A stretch of DNA of 21,615 nucleotides, taken from Turicibacter sp. (GTDB taxonomy: Bacteria; Bacillota; Bacilli; MOL361; Turicibacteraceae). Below the pieces are notes generated by a model. The model saw only the letters and a program-made list of their open reading frames with translations. It was not told where the DNA came from and ran no database searches. The position numbers and the translations under genes were made by a program. The DNA is taken from assembly GCA_030531025.1 (NCBI GenBank), contig JAUMTV010000056.1:1-21615 (forward strand), read 5' to 3'. This document shows positions 7,043-14,633 of this stretch, in pieces; the stretch's first letter is position 1, and each line of letters opens with the position of its first letter.

Positions 7043-7071
7043 AAAAAATAGAACGGAAGCCCGTTCTATTT
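7043..7071 (-). terminator. Terminator of the citrate-to-oxoglutarate operon
   Basis: AATAGAACGG (7047-7056) pairs with CCGTTCTATT (7061-7070), with a 4-nt loop and a T tract on the minus strand. The isocitrate dehydrogenase stop codon (7066-7068) is part of the stem. Confidence 0.88.
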
Positions 7072-8073
7072 CGAATGATGTAAGTTTGAAATAATGGCGT
7101 CTGTAAACTGACTCGTTGTTGCACATCCTCCAACATCTTTTGTTAAATACTCACCTTGTTCATAAACAGCATATAAAGCAGATTCAATCAAATGAGCTTC
7201 TTGATTTAAATCTAAATGTCGTAACATCATAATAGAAGATTGAATTAAAGCGGTTGGATTCGCTTGGTTAAGACCGGCAATATCTGGAGCACTTCCATGA
7301 ACTGCTTCAAAAATAGCCACTTCATCTCCTATGTTAGCCCCAGGCACTAATCCAAGTCCTCCAACAAAGCCAGCACATAAATCCGATAAAATATCTCCAT
7401 AAAGATTGCCCATCAAAAGAATGTCGGAAGCCTCTGGATGTAAAACTAAATTCATGCACATCGCATCAACAATTTGTTCTTCATAATGAATGTCTGGATA
7501 CGTCTTCTTCACCTGACGAACGCAGTCTAAAAATAACCCATCACTTAGTTTCATAATATTCGCTTTATGAACCGCCGTTACTTTTTGACGGTTTTGTTGT
7601 TTTGCTAAAGAAAAGGCATACTTAGCAATGCGTTCACTTGCTACTTTAGTCACGACTTTGATACTTTCTGCTGCTACATCTCCAATTTTATGTTCAATCC
7701 CAGCATATAAATCTTCCGTATTTTCACGGACAATAATTAAGTCCACATCATCATAACGACTTGAAATTCCTTGAATGCTTTTAACCGGTCGGACGTTAGC
7801 ATATAGATTAAAGTGTTGCCTTAAAGCCACGTTTACACTACGAAAACCAGAACCAATTGGTGTTGTGATCGGGCCTTTTAAGGCGATCTTATTTTTTTGA
7901 ATCGAATCTAGTACGGATTGAGGAAGTGGTGTCTTTTCTTTTGACATCATCTTTGCTCCTGCTTCGACAATTTCAAATTGAATCGGAACTTTAGCCGCTT
8001 CAAAAATTTTAATCACCGATTGACTAATCTCCGGTCCGATTCCGTCTCCTGGAATTAATGTCACAGTTTTCAT
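7066..8073 (-). CDS. NAD-type isocitrate dehydrogenase
   Basis: This 335-aa protein belongs to the isocitrate/isopropylmalate dehydrogenase family and should oxidise isocitrate to 2-oxoglutarate and CO2. It opens with MKTVTLIPGDGIGPEI, the N-terminal nucleotide-site signature, and carries GSGFRSVNVALRQHFNLYANVRP (substrate-binding arginines) and RENTEDLYAGIEH, which is typical of isocitrate rather than isopropylmalate dehydrogenases. Later LMGNLYGDILSDLCAGFVGGLGLVPGANIG and EAVHGSAPDIAG hold the metal-binding aspartates and the cofactor loop. The length matches short NAD-dependent members. The start codon overlaps the aconitase stop codon (TAATG), implying translational coupling as the third gene of the operon. 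NAD preference is inferred from the family, not proven. Confidence 0.92.
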   Translation of the reverse strand: MKTVTLIPGDGIGPEISQSVIKIFEAAKVPIQFEIVEAGAKMMSKEKTPLPQSVLDSIQKNKIALKGPITTPIGSGFRSVNVALRQHFNLYANVRPVKSIQGISSRYDDVDLIIVRENTEDLYAGIEHKIGDVAAESIKVVTKVASERIAKYAFSLAKQQNRQKVTAVHKANIMKLSDGLFLDCVRQVKKTYPDIHYEEQIVDAMCMNLVLHPEASDILLMGNLYGDILSDLCAGFVGGLGLVPGANIGDEVAIFEAVHGSAPDIAGLNQANPTALIQSSIMMLRHLDLNQEAHLIESALYAVYEQGEYLTKDVGGCATTSQFTDAIISNLHHSK

Positions 8074-9995
8074 TAGTTCCCCTCCTGACTACGAATTAAA
8101 TTAATGATTCCACCTGCTAATAAAGCCTCTTTTTCACGTGGACTAAATGATAGGCGTACTTTAAATGTTATATTTTTTGTTAAATTTGTTACGGTTATGT
8201 CTTCTAAGTTCTCCTGAATGGCTTCTTTGATTCCTATCAGTTCAATCGAGTCTCCCTGTTCAATCCTATCATAGTCAGACACTTCTTTAAATTCGAGTGG
8301 AAGAATTCCGGAGTTGATTAAGTTTGATCGATGAATTCTAGCAAATGATTTGGCAAAAACAACTTTGATTCCTAAATAAAGTGGAACAAGTGAAGCATGT
8401 TCACGTGAAGAGCCTTGACCGTAATTTTCGCCACCAACAATAAAGCCAACTTTTGCTTCTTTCGCACGCTCAGAAAAAGTCGGATCAACGGTTTCAAAAC
8501 AGTGATTAGCTAAATAAGGAATATTGGAACGATACGGCAACAGCTTCGCATTTGATGGCATAATGTGATCAGTCGTCATGTGATCGCCCACTTTTAATAA
8601 GACACTTGCCTTCAAATCTTCTGTTAGAGGATGATTTAAAGGAAATGGTTTAATATTTGGACCACGGACAATGTCATTTTCAAGCTCATTTGGAATGATG
8701 ATACTATTATCTTGAACCACAAATGTCGTTGGTAAAGACACTGTCTCATTCATCTTTTTAGGATTCACTAATTTCCCCTCAATAGCGGAATAAGCTGCTG
8801 TCTCTGGTGAACAAAGATAAACTTGTGCCGATAAGGTTCCACATCGACCATAAAAGTTCCGATTAAAAGTTCGTAAACTAATTGCATTAGTCGCAGGAGC
8901 TTGCCCCATTCCAATACATGGTCCACAGCCAACTTCTAAAATTCGGGCGCCACTTGCTACTAAATCGGCTAATGCCCCATTTTGAGCTAACATCGTTAAA
9001 ACTTGTTTAGAACCTGGAGAAATGACTAAGCTCACATCAGGATGAACCCGCTTCCCTTTTAAAATAGATGCGACTTTCATCAAATCAAGATAAGAACCAT
9101 TCGTACAAGAGCCGATCGCAACTTGGTCGACTTTAATAGGCCCGACTTCATCAACGGTTGAAACAAAGTCTGGTGAATGTGGTTTAGCGACTAAAGGTGC
9201 TAATTCATCTAAATAAATTTCATAAACTTCATCATAAACAGCATCCTCATCTGCACATAACGGAGTATAAACCTCTTCCCGCTTCTGAGCTTTTAAAAAG
9301 GCATAGGTTTGTTCATCACTTGGGAAAATGGATGTTGTCGCTCCAAGTTCTGCTCCCATATTCGTAATCGTCGCACGTTCAGGAACGGTTAAGTCTTTGA
9401 CTCCTTCACCGCTGTACTCTATCACCTTTCCAACGCCACCCTTAACACTTAATAGTCGCAACACTTCTAAAATGATATCTTTTGAGGAAATACCTGGTTT
9501 TAGCTGTCCTTTTAATTTAATTTGAACCATTTTTGGCATTTTTAAATAGTAGGGTTGTCCTGCCATGGCAAGTGCCACATCTAATCCTCCAGCCCCAATG
9601 GCCAACATTCCGATACCACCACACGTTGGCGTGTGCGAATCACTTCCGATGAGTGTTTGCCCAGGTACTCCGAATCGTTCTAAATGAACTTGATGACAAA
9701 TCCCGTTTCCAGGCTTTGAAAAATAAATCCCATATTTATTGGCAACGGTTTGAATATACTTATGATCATCTGCATTCTCAAATCCGACCTGTAATAAATT
9801 ATGATCGACATAAGCTACTGAACGCTTCGTTTTAACGCGATCAATATTCATCGCTTCAAGCTGCAAATAAGCCATCGTTCCCGTTGAATCTTGCGTTAAG
9901 GTTTGATCAATCGTAATGGCGATTTCTTCTTCTGCTTTCATGATGCCATGAACGAGATGATTTTGAATGATTTTTTGTGTTAACGTTAGTCCCAT
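8073..9995 (-). CDS. Aconitate hydratase (aconitase)
   Basis: This 640-aa [4Fe-4S] enzyme isomerises citrate to isocitrate. Cluster cysteines are visible in SCTNGS (about residue 295) and GCGPCIGMG (about 355-361). Other family motifs are GSDSHTPTCGGIGMLAIGAGG near 118-138 and GGENYGQGSSREHASL near 510-525, the latter in the C-terminal swivel domain, fused to the core as in other bacterial aconitases. At 640 residues it is the short type seen in anaerobic Firmicutes, much smaller than AcnA or AcnB (about 850-900). Its ATG overlaps the stop codon of the citrate synthase gene, and its stop overlaps the next start. It supplies isocitrate to the downstream dehydrogenase. Confidence 0.95.
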   Translation of the reverse strand: MGLTLTQKIIQNHLVHGIMKAEEEIAITIDQTLTQDSTGTMAYLQLEAMNIDRVKTKRSVAYVDHNLLQVGFENADDHKYIQTVANKYGIYFSKPGNGICHQVHLERFGVPGQTLIGSDSHTPTCGGIGMLAIGAGGLDVALAMAGQPYYLKMPKMVQIKLKGQLKPGISSKDIILEVLRLLSVKGGVGKVIEYSGEGVKDLTVPERATITNMGAELGATTSIFPSDEQTYAFLKAQKREEVYTPLCADEDAVYDEVYEIYLDELAPLVAKPHSPDFVSTVDEVGPIKVDQVAIGSCTNGSYLDLMKVASILKGKRVHPDVSLVISPGSKQVLTMLAQNGALADLVASGARILEVGCGPCIGMGQAPATNAISLRTFNRNFYGRCGTLSAQVYLCSPETAAYSAIEGKLVNPKKMNETVSLPTTFVVQDNSIIIPNELENDIVRGPNIKPFPLNHPLTEDLKASVLLKVGDHMTTDHIMPSNAKLLPYRSNIPYLANHCFETVDPTFSERAKEAKVGFIVGGENYGQGSSREHASLVPLYLGIKVVFAKSFARIHRSNLINSGILPLEFKEVSDYDRIEQGDSIELIGIKEAIQENLEDITVTNLTKNITFKVRLSFSPREKEALLAGGIINLIRSQEGN

Positions 9996-11368
9996 TAAAA
10001 TTCGCCCCCATTTGATTTTAAAAAGTTAACATAGCTTGCCAACTCATCATCTGACATAACCCCAATGCGGCCATTTTCAAACTCATGATCAACAAATGAT
10101 TTTAAGCGGCAAACTAATGGTGAATTTTTATCCACCATCTCATTTTTACTTAATTGATAATACGAGTTCACCCAGTGAGCAATTCCAGCTAATCCTGAAT
10201 GTGCTGAAATGGAAACTAAAGGTGGTCGATTTAAAAACTTCGTCGTATCAAAAATATTATATATTTCTTCATCTTTTAATAGACCATCTGCATGAATCCC
10301 CGCACGTGTCACATTAAAATTTTTCCCTACAAACGGCATGTTCGAGGCTACTTTATAACCGATCTCATGCTCATAATAAGAGACAATTTCAGTGATCACG
10401 GTTGGATCCATTCCATCTAATGTCCCCCGTAGTTGGGCATATTCAAATACCATCGCTTCAAGTGGGGTATTCCCTGTTCGTTCACCAATGCCAAGCATTG
10501 TACAATTGACGCCACTAGCTCCATATAACCAAGCATTTGATGAATTACTAACAGCTTTATAAAAGTCATTATGCCCATGCCACTCTATTTGTTCACACGG
10601 AATTTGAGCATGATGATTTAAACCATAAATAATTCCTTGAACAGAGCGTGGTAATGCTGCTCCTGGATAGGTCACTCCATAACCCATCGTGTCACAAGCT
10701 CGCACCTTAATTGGAATCTGACACTCATCACTTAGCTGCTTTAGTGCCATTGCAAACGGAACGACAAATCCATAAAAATCAGCGCGTGTAATGTCTTCTA
10801 AATGACATCTTGGAACAATTCCAACCTCAAGAGATTGTTTAACAATTCCTAAATAATGTTCAAAAGCTTGCTTTCTTGACATCTTTAATTTCTTAAAAAT
10901 ATGATAATCGGAGCATGAAACTAAAATCCCCGTTTCTTTTAGCCCCATCTCACGAACTAATTGAAAATCTTCTTTATTCGCACGAATCCATGCTGTAATC
11001 TCTGGAAATTCATAATCTAGCTCTAAGCAACGATAAACGGCTTCACGATCTTTTTTAGAGTATAAAAAAAACTCACTCTGACGTACTTTTCCTTGCGGCC
11101 CACCGAGACGATGTAGCAACTGATAAAGGTGGATCATCTGATCCGTCGTATAAGGGGCACGTGATTGCTGTCCATCCCGAAAGGACGTATCGGTTATAAA
11201 TATTTCATTTGGCATATGAATTGGAACCCGTGTATGATTAAACGCTACCTTTGGAATTTCATCATATGGATATAAATCGCGATAAAGATTTGGCTCTTTC
11301 ACATCATTTAAGATGTAATTATGCTCAATGGCTTCCATTAAATTCGTATGGTCATTATATTTGATCAT
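9995..11368 (-). CDS. Re-type citrate synthase (HMGL/isopropylmalate synthase family)
   Basis: This 457-aa protein is related to isopropylmalate and homocitrate synthases, not to classical (Si) citrate synthase. The TIM-barrel catalytic motif is DTSFRDGQQSRAP at about 60-72. The metal-binding HGHNDFYKA lies near 268-276 and GIGERTGNTPLEA near 298-310. The match to clostridial Re-citrate synthase, found in anaerobes without the Si enzyme, is strong in N-terminal layout and length, and genes for aconitase and isocitrate dehydrogenase follow directly. It should condense oxaloacetate and acetyl-CoA to citrate. The ATG at 11368 is preferred over an adjacent TTG because AAGGGGG lies about 7 nt upstream. 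Homocitrate synthase is the main alternative; neighbours argue for citrate. Confidence 0.85.
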   Translation of the reverse strand: MIKYNDHTNLMEAIEHNYILNDVKEPNLYRDLYPYDEIPKVAFNHTRVPIHMPNEIFITDTSFRDGQQSRAPYTTDQMIHLYQLLHRLGGPQGKVRQSEFFLYSKKDREAVYRCLELDYEFPEITAWIRANKEDFQLVREMGLKETGILVSCSDYHIFKKLKMSRKQAFEHYLGIVKQSLEVGIVPRCHLEDITRADFYGFVVPFAMALKQLSDECQIPIKVRACDTMGYGVTYPGAALPRSVQGIIYGLNHHAQIPCEQIEWHGHNDFYKAVSNSSNAWLYGASGVNCTMLGIGERTGNTPLEAMVFEYAQLRGTLDGMDPTVITEIVSYYEHEIGYKVASNMPFVGKNFNVTRAGIHADGLLKDEEIYNIFDTTKFLNRPPLVSISAHSGLAGIAHWVNSYYQLSKNEMVDKNSPLVCRLKSFVDHEFENGRIGVMSDDELASYVNFLKSNGGEF

Positions 11369-11424
11369 CAAATTCCCCCTTCCATTTCCACTCTTTTATT
11401 TTCCATATTATGGTATTTATTTAT

Positions 11425-11433
11425 ATTGTATCA
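11425..11433 (-). promoter_or_regulatory. Extended -10 promoter of the citrate operon
   Basis: The minus strand reads TGATACAAT (TG at 11433-11432, TACAAT at 11430-11425). The -35 region is weak. The palindrome TAACGTTA lies just upstream at about 11438-11445, overlapping the spacer. The leader would be about 50 nt. Confidence 0.5.
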
Positions 11434-11518
11434 TTTCTAACGTTAAATAACAGTCATTCTTTATTTAAATTTATATTTTTTTACAGTTTATTTCATTCTC
11501 TTCAAAAAAATGAGATAA

Positions 11519-11573
11519 ATTTAGATAAAATATAAGCGAAAAAACGCTTTTTAATGTTGAATTTTATCTAAAT
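11519..11573. repeat. Perfect 13-bp inverted repeat in the divergent promoter region
   Basis: ATTTAGATAAAAT (11519-11531) and ATTTTATCTAAAT (11561-11573) are perfect inverses, and the 29-nt interior has its own AAGCG/CGCTT hairpin. A further half-site TTAGATAA occurs at 11615-11622. It lies between the citrate operon promoter and the lipoprotein promoter, so it could be an operator controlling both. Confidence 0.6.
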
Positions 11574-11587
11574 GTGTTTCATTGTTA

Positions 11588-11616
11588 TTTACATTGAATA
11601 AATCTTATGTTAAATT
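11588..11616 (+). promoter_or_regulatory. Promoter of the predicted lipoprotein gene
   Basis: TTTACA (11588-11593), a 17-nt spacer, then TAAATT (11611-11616) preceded by TG at 11608-11609. This is a good sigma-A promoter with an extended -10. The TTAGATAA half-site covers its -10/+1 region. Confidence 0.6.
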
Positions 11617-11654
11617 AGATAACGTTCGCCTAAAGTATCGCAATGGAGGTAAAT

Positions 11655-12086
11655 ATGAGATTACAGCAAATGTTATTTGCAGCTTTTGCAAGTAGTGTTT
11701 TAATCATTGGTTGTCACGAATCGTCAAAGTTGATGAACATCTCAGATGTGAATTCAAGCATTGAAATGCAAAGCCCAATGGACGATGAAGCAGCTACTGA
11801 ATTATTTATGCCGGATGAGCTTCTAAAAGGGAACACACCCTTACAATACATAAAACAAGTTTTTACAAAACTGACCGCTTATTTTTCATTTGATCAAATG
11901 AAGCAGGAAATGCGTCTGATTACACAACTGACAAGATTACCACACGTCGGCTATCATCCATCAGCATGTCTAAACAAATTAATTCAAATAGATGACTTAT
12001 ATCCTAGTTCATTTAAAGGACTTGAAACATTTATTAAAGAAGAAAAAATTATTATTCATGGCGAACTCAAGCCAATAAACATATAA
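11655..12086 (+). CDS. Predicted small lipoprotein or secreted protein (143 aa)
   Basis: I do not recognise a family. The N-terminus MRLQQMLFAAFASSVLIIGC is a short signal sequence ending in a lipobox-like LIIGC, so Cys20 may be lipidated and the rest displayed outside the membrane. The positive charge before the hydrophobic core is weak (one Arg), which lowers confidence. The mature part is mixed helical with no cysteine motif: an acidic segment SPMDDEAATELFMPDELL and an amphipathic stretch around YIKQVFTKLTAYFSFDQM. The ATG at 11655 has GGAGG 5 nt upstream; an ATG at 11643 lacks one. It is divergent from the citrate operon, with its own promoter and terminator. Confidence 0.75.
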   Translation: MRLQQMLFAAFASSVLIIGCHESSKLMNISDVNSSIEMQSPMDDEAATELFMPDELLKGNTPLQYIKQVFTKLTAYFSFDQMKQEMRLITQLTRLPHVGYHPSACLNKLIQIDDLYPSSFKGLETFIKEEKIIIHGELKPINI

Positions 12087-12106
12087 TAAAAGGTTCTATA
12101 ATATGT

Positions 12107-12135
12107 GGTGTTGCTGACGTGGCAATGCCTTTTTT
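12107..12135 (+). terminator. Terminator after the lipoprotein gene
   Basis: GGTGTTGC (12107-12114) pairs with GCAATGCC (12122-12129) with two G-T wobbles, followed by six T. Confidence 0.75.
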
Positions 12136-12478
12136 CATGGAATCAAAAAGAGATATCAAGTCTTTGTCCTGCTCCCCTGTTAACAACCTAAAAAACATTA
12201 GAAAGGATCAGATTTGATGTCTCACTCCTATTTCAAAGAAATATTGATAATTAAATTAAATGGTCACCCTATTTCATAAAGAAACTAAATAATTTAACCT
12301 GTGACTACAATAAAAGCAGCCATTATAAAAACGACTGCTTTTTCTTTCGTGAAAATTCATGTCATTTACTTTTTTATAACCTAAAACTGAAACGGATGGG
12401 TATAGTCACCAAAGTTTCCATTCACCTTTCATTGTAATAGGTCACAGCTGAATCATCCTACGACATAATAAAGTTCTT
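12136..12478. other. Intergenic stretch with an orphan terminator and a 20-codon ORF
   Basis: No recognisable gene. A plus-strand ORF at 12217-12279 (20 codons, begins MSHSYFKEIL) has AAAGGA 9 nt upstream. It is followed at 12312-12343 by a hairpin, AAAAGCAG/CTGCTTTT with T tract, that could terminate in either direction. This may be a tiny gene, a leader remnant, or chance. Confidence 0.3.
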
Positions 12479-12514
12479 AAAAAGGTTAACTCCTATTGTA
12501 GAGTTAACCTTTTT
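12479..12514. terminator. Bidirectional terminator after the DJ-1-like gene
   Basis: AAGGTTAACTC (12482-12492) pairs with GAGTTAACCTT (12501-12511), flanked by A and T tracts. On the minus strand it starts directly after the stop codon at 12515-12517. Confidence 0.85.
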
Positions 12515-13093
12515 TTATGCGCCTTTAATTAATTTAGCAAAAGCATGTTTTTCCTGATGATTTTGAAAAAGTTTAAACCAAGCACAAATTTCTAAAGTGA
12601 AATCTAAAAAAGCGATAGGTTGTGCCGTAATAATATGACGGTCTCGAACTAATCGTTTTTCGATATAGTTATCACGTGGAAATGGATCTTGAATTCCATA
12701 GACATATTGGTACTTGGTTGTCCAATCGGTTATCGGTGTCGTATAAGTCGCCTCATCTAAAACACCTGATTTCGCTAACATAATCGTTCCAGCACTTCCA
12801 ATGGCCGCTAATAATTTACGCTCTTGGTTAAAACGTTGAATTAACTTCATCAACGAAGGTTTAATATCAACCGCTCGCCCTCCACAAAGAATTAAGCCAT
12901 CCGCTTGTAAATCAACCACTTCAGATATTGTACAATCTGGTTCAAATGAAAAGCCTGATTGTGCTTTAACGACACGATCTTCATAAGCGACTGTAATAAT
13001 ATCTTTTCCTGCATCAGTATGCAGGACATGACAGATAAATGTAATTTCATAATCGGTCATTCCATCAAATAAAAAAACTAAAACTTTCCCCAT
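12515..13093 (-). CDS. DJ-1/PfpI-fold protein lacking the usual nucleophile
   Basis: This 192-aa protein has the DJ-1/PfpI (class I amidotransferase-like) layout. It shows KVLVFLFDGMTDYEIT at the N-terminus with the conserved acidic residue, ADGLILCGGRAVD around 84-96, and an elbow region LLAAIGSAGTIMLAKSGVLD near 114-133. Members normally have Cys at the elbow (AICAG or ICHG); here it is Gly-Ser, so classical cysteine chemistry is absent and a binding or regulatory role is more likely. Length is normal. The start at 13093 has a G-rich sequence (GGGGGCT) 5-10 nt upstream. It is a single-gene unit with a strong promoter and its own terminator. Confidence 0.8.
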   Translation of the reverse strand: MGKVLVFLFDGMTDYEITFICHVLHTDAGKDIITVAYEDRVVKAQSGFSFEPDCTISEVVDLQADGLILCGGRAVDIKPSLMKLIQRFNQERKLLAAIGSAGTIMLAKSGVLDEATYTTPITDWTTKYQYVYGIQDPFPRDNYIEKRLVRDRHIITAQPIAFLDFTLEICAWFKLFQNHQEKHAFAKLIKGA

Positions 13094-13135
13094 ACTTAGC
13101 CCCCATCTAACGTGTTACGTGTTTAAGTTAATCTC

Positions 13136-13165
13136 ATTTTATTTGAAATTGCTGTACGTTGTCAA
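13136..13165 (-). promoter_or_regulatory. Sigma-A promoter of the DJ-1-like gene
   Basis: TTGACA (13165-13160), an 18-nt spacer, then TAAAAT (13141-13136) on the minus strand. Between it and the start codon lies a tandem repeat, ACGTGTT twice on the plus strand at about 13110-13123, which could be an operator. Confidence 0.7.
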
Positions 13166-13270
13166 TCGCTTCCACAGTATCGTTCAATAATAGAACTAAA
13201 CTGTCTTTAAGTGCAGATGTTCGACAGAAGAATTTGATAAGAAACGCCCTCGGATATCTTTGATTTCATG

Positions 13271-13300
13271 AAAAAGACTAGCTTTTTAAGCTAGCCTTTT
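13271..13300 (-). terminator. trpS terminator
   Basis: The minus-strand hairpin AAGGCTAGCTT/AAGCTAGTCTT is followed by T residues, starting about 6 nt after the trpS stop codon. Confidence 0.8.
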
Positions 13301-13306
13301 AAAGGA

Positions 13307-14350
<1,044 letters not shown>

Positions 14351-14352
14351 CT

Positions 14353-14598
14353 AAATAAAAAATCGCCCTCTATCAAATAGATAGAGGACGATCATGAAAC
14401 CGCGGTACCACCTCAATAGAATAGACATCTGCTATTCCACTTGACACTCATAACGGGAGTAACCGGGTTCCTTACTCTTTTTATTCAGGTTCCACTCATG
14501 AGCCCATTCGTTTAAGACATTTATCGATTCACACCAACCATCGACTCTCTGTTAAATGCGACTTAAACTACTATTTCTCAATCAAAGGTTTATTATTT
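14353..14598 (-). promoter_or_regulatory. T-box riboswitch leader of trpS
   Basis: The leader contains the T-box sequence TGGTACCGCGG (14410-14400), which pairs with the acceptor end of uncharged tRNA. A competing terminator follows: ATCGtCCTCTATC/GATAGAGGgCGAT at about 14362-14392, followed by a T tract. Upstream are AGAGAG and GGTTGGTGTGAATC, conserved stem I features. A TGG at 14494-14492, in GTGGAACC, is the likely specifier codon and matches tryptophan. Expected action: uncharged tRNA-Trp stabilises the antiterminator and turns trpS on. Specifier placement is by motif context, not by a folded model. Confidence 0.92.
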
Positions 14599-14604
14599 AT
14601 TATC

Positions 14605-14633
14605 ATTTTATGCAAAGCTTCTCACTTTGTCAA
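14605..14633 (-). promoter_or_regulatory. trpS/T-box promoter overlapping the SNF2 stop codon
   Basis: TTGACA (14633-14628), a 17-nt spacer, then TAAAAT (14610-14605). The TGA inside the -35 box is the stop codon of the SNF2 gene (14632-14630). Near-consensus sigma-A promoter. Confidence 0.85.

Noticed and set aside
11532..11560. Hairpin AAGCG/CGCTT with T residues, considered as a terminator
   Set aside because: The stem is only 5 bp and no gene ends upstream of it on the plus strand. It is better read as part of the larger inverted repeat.
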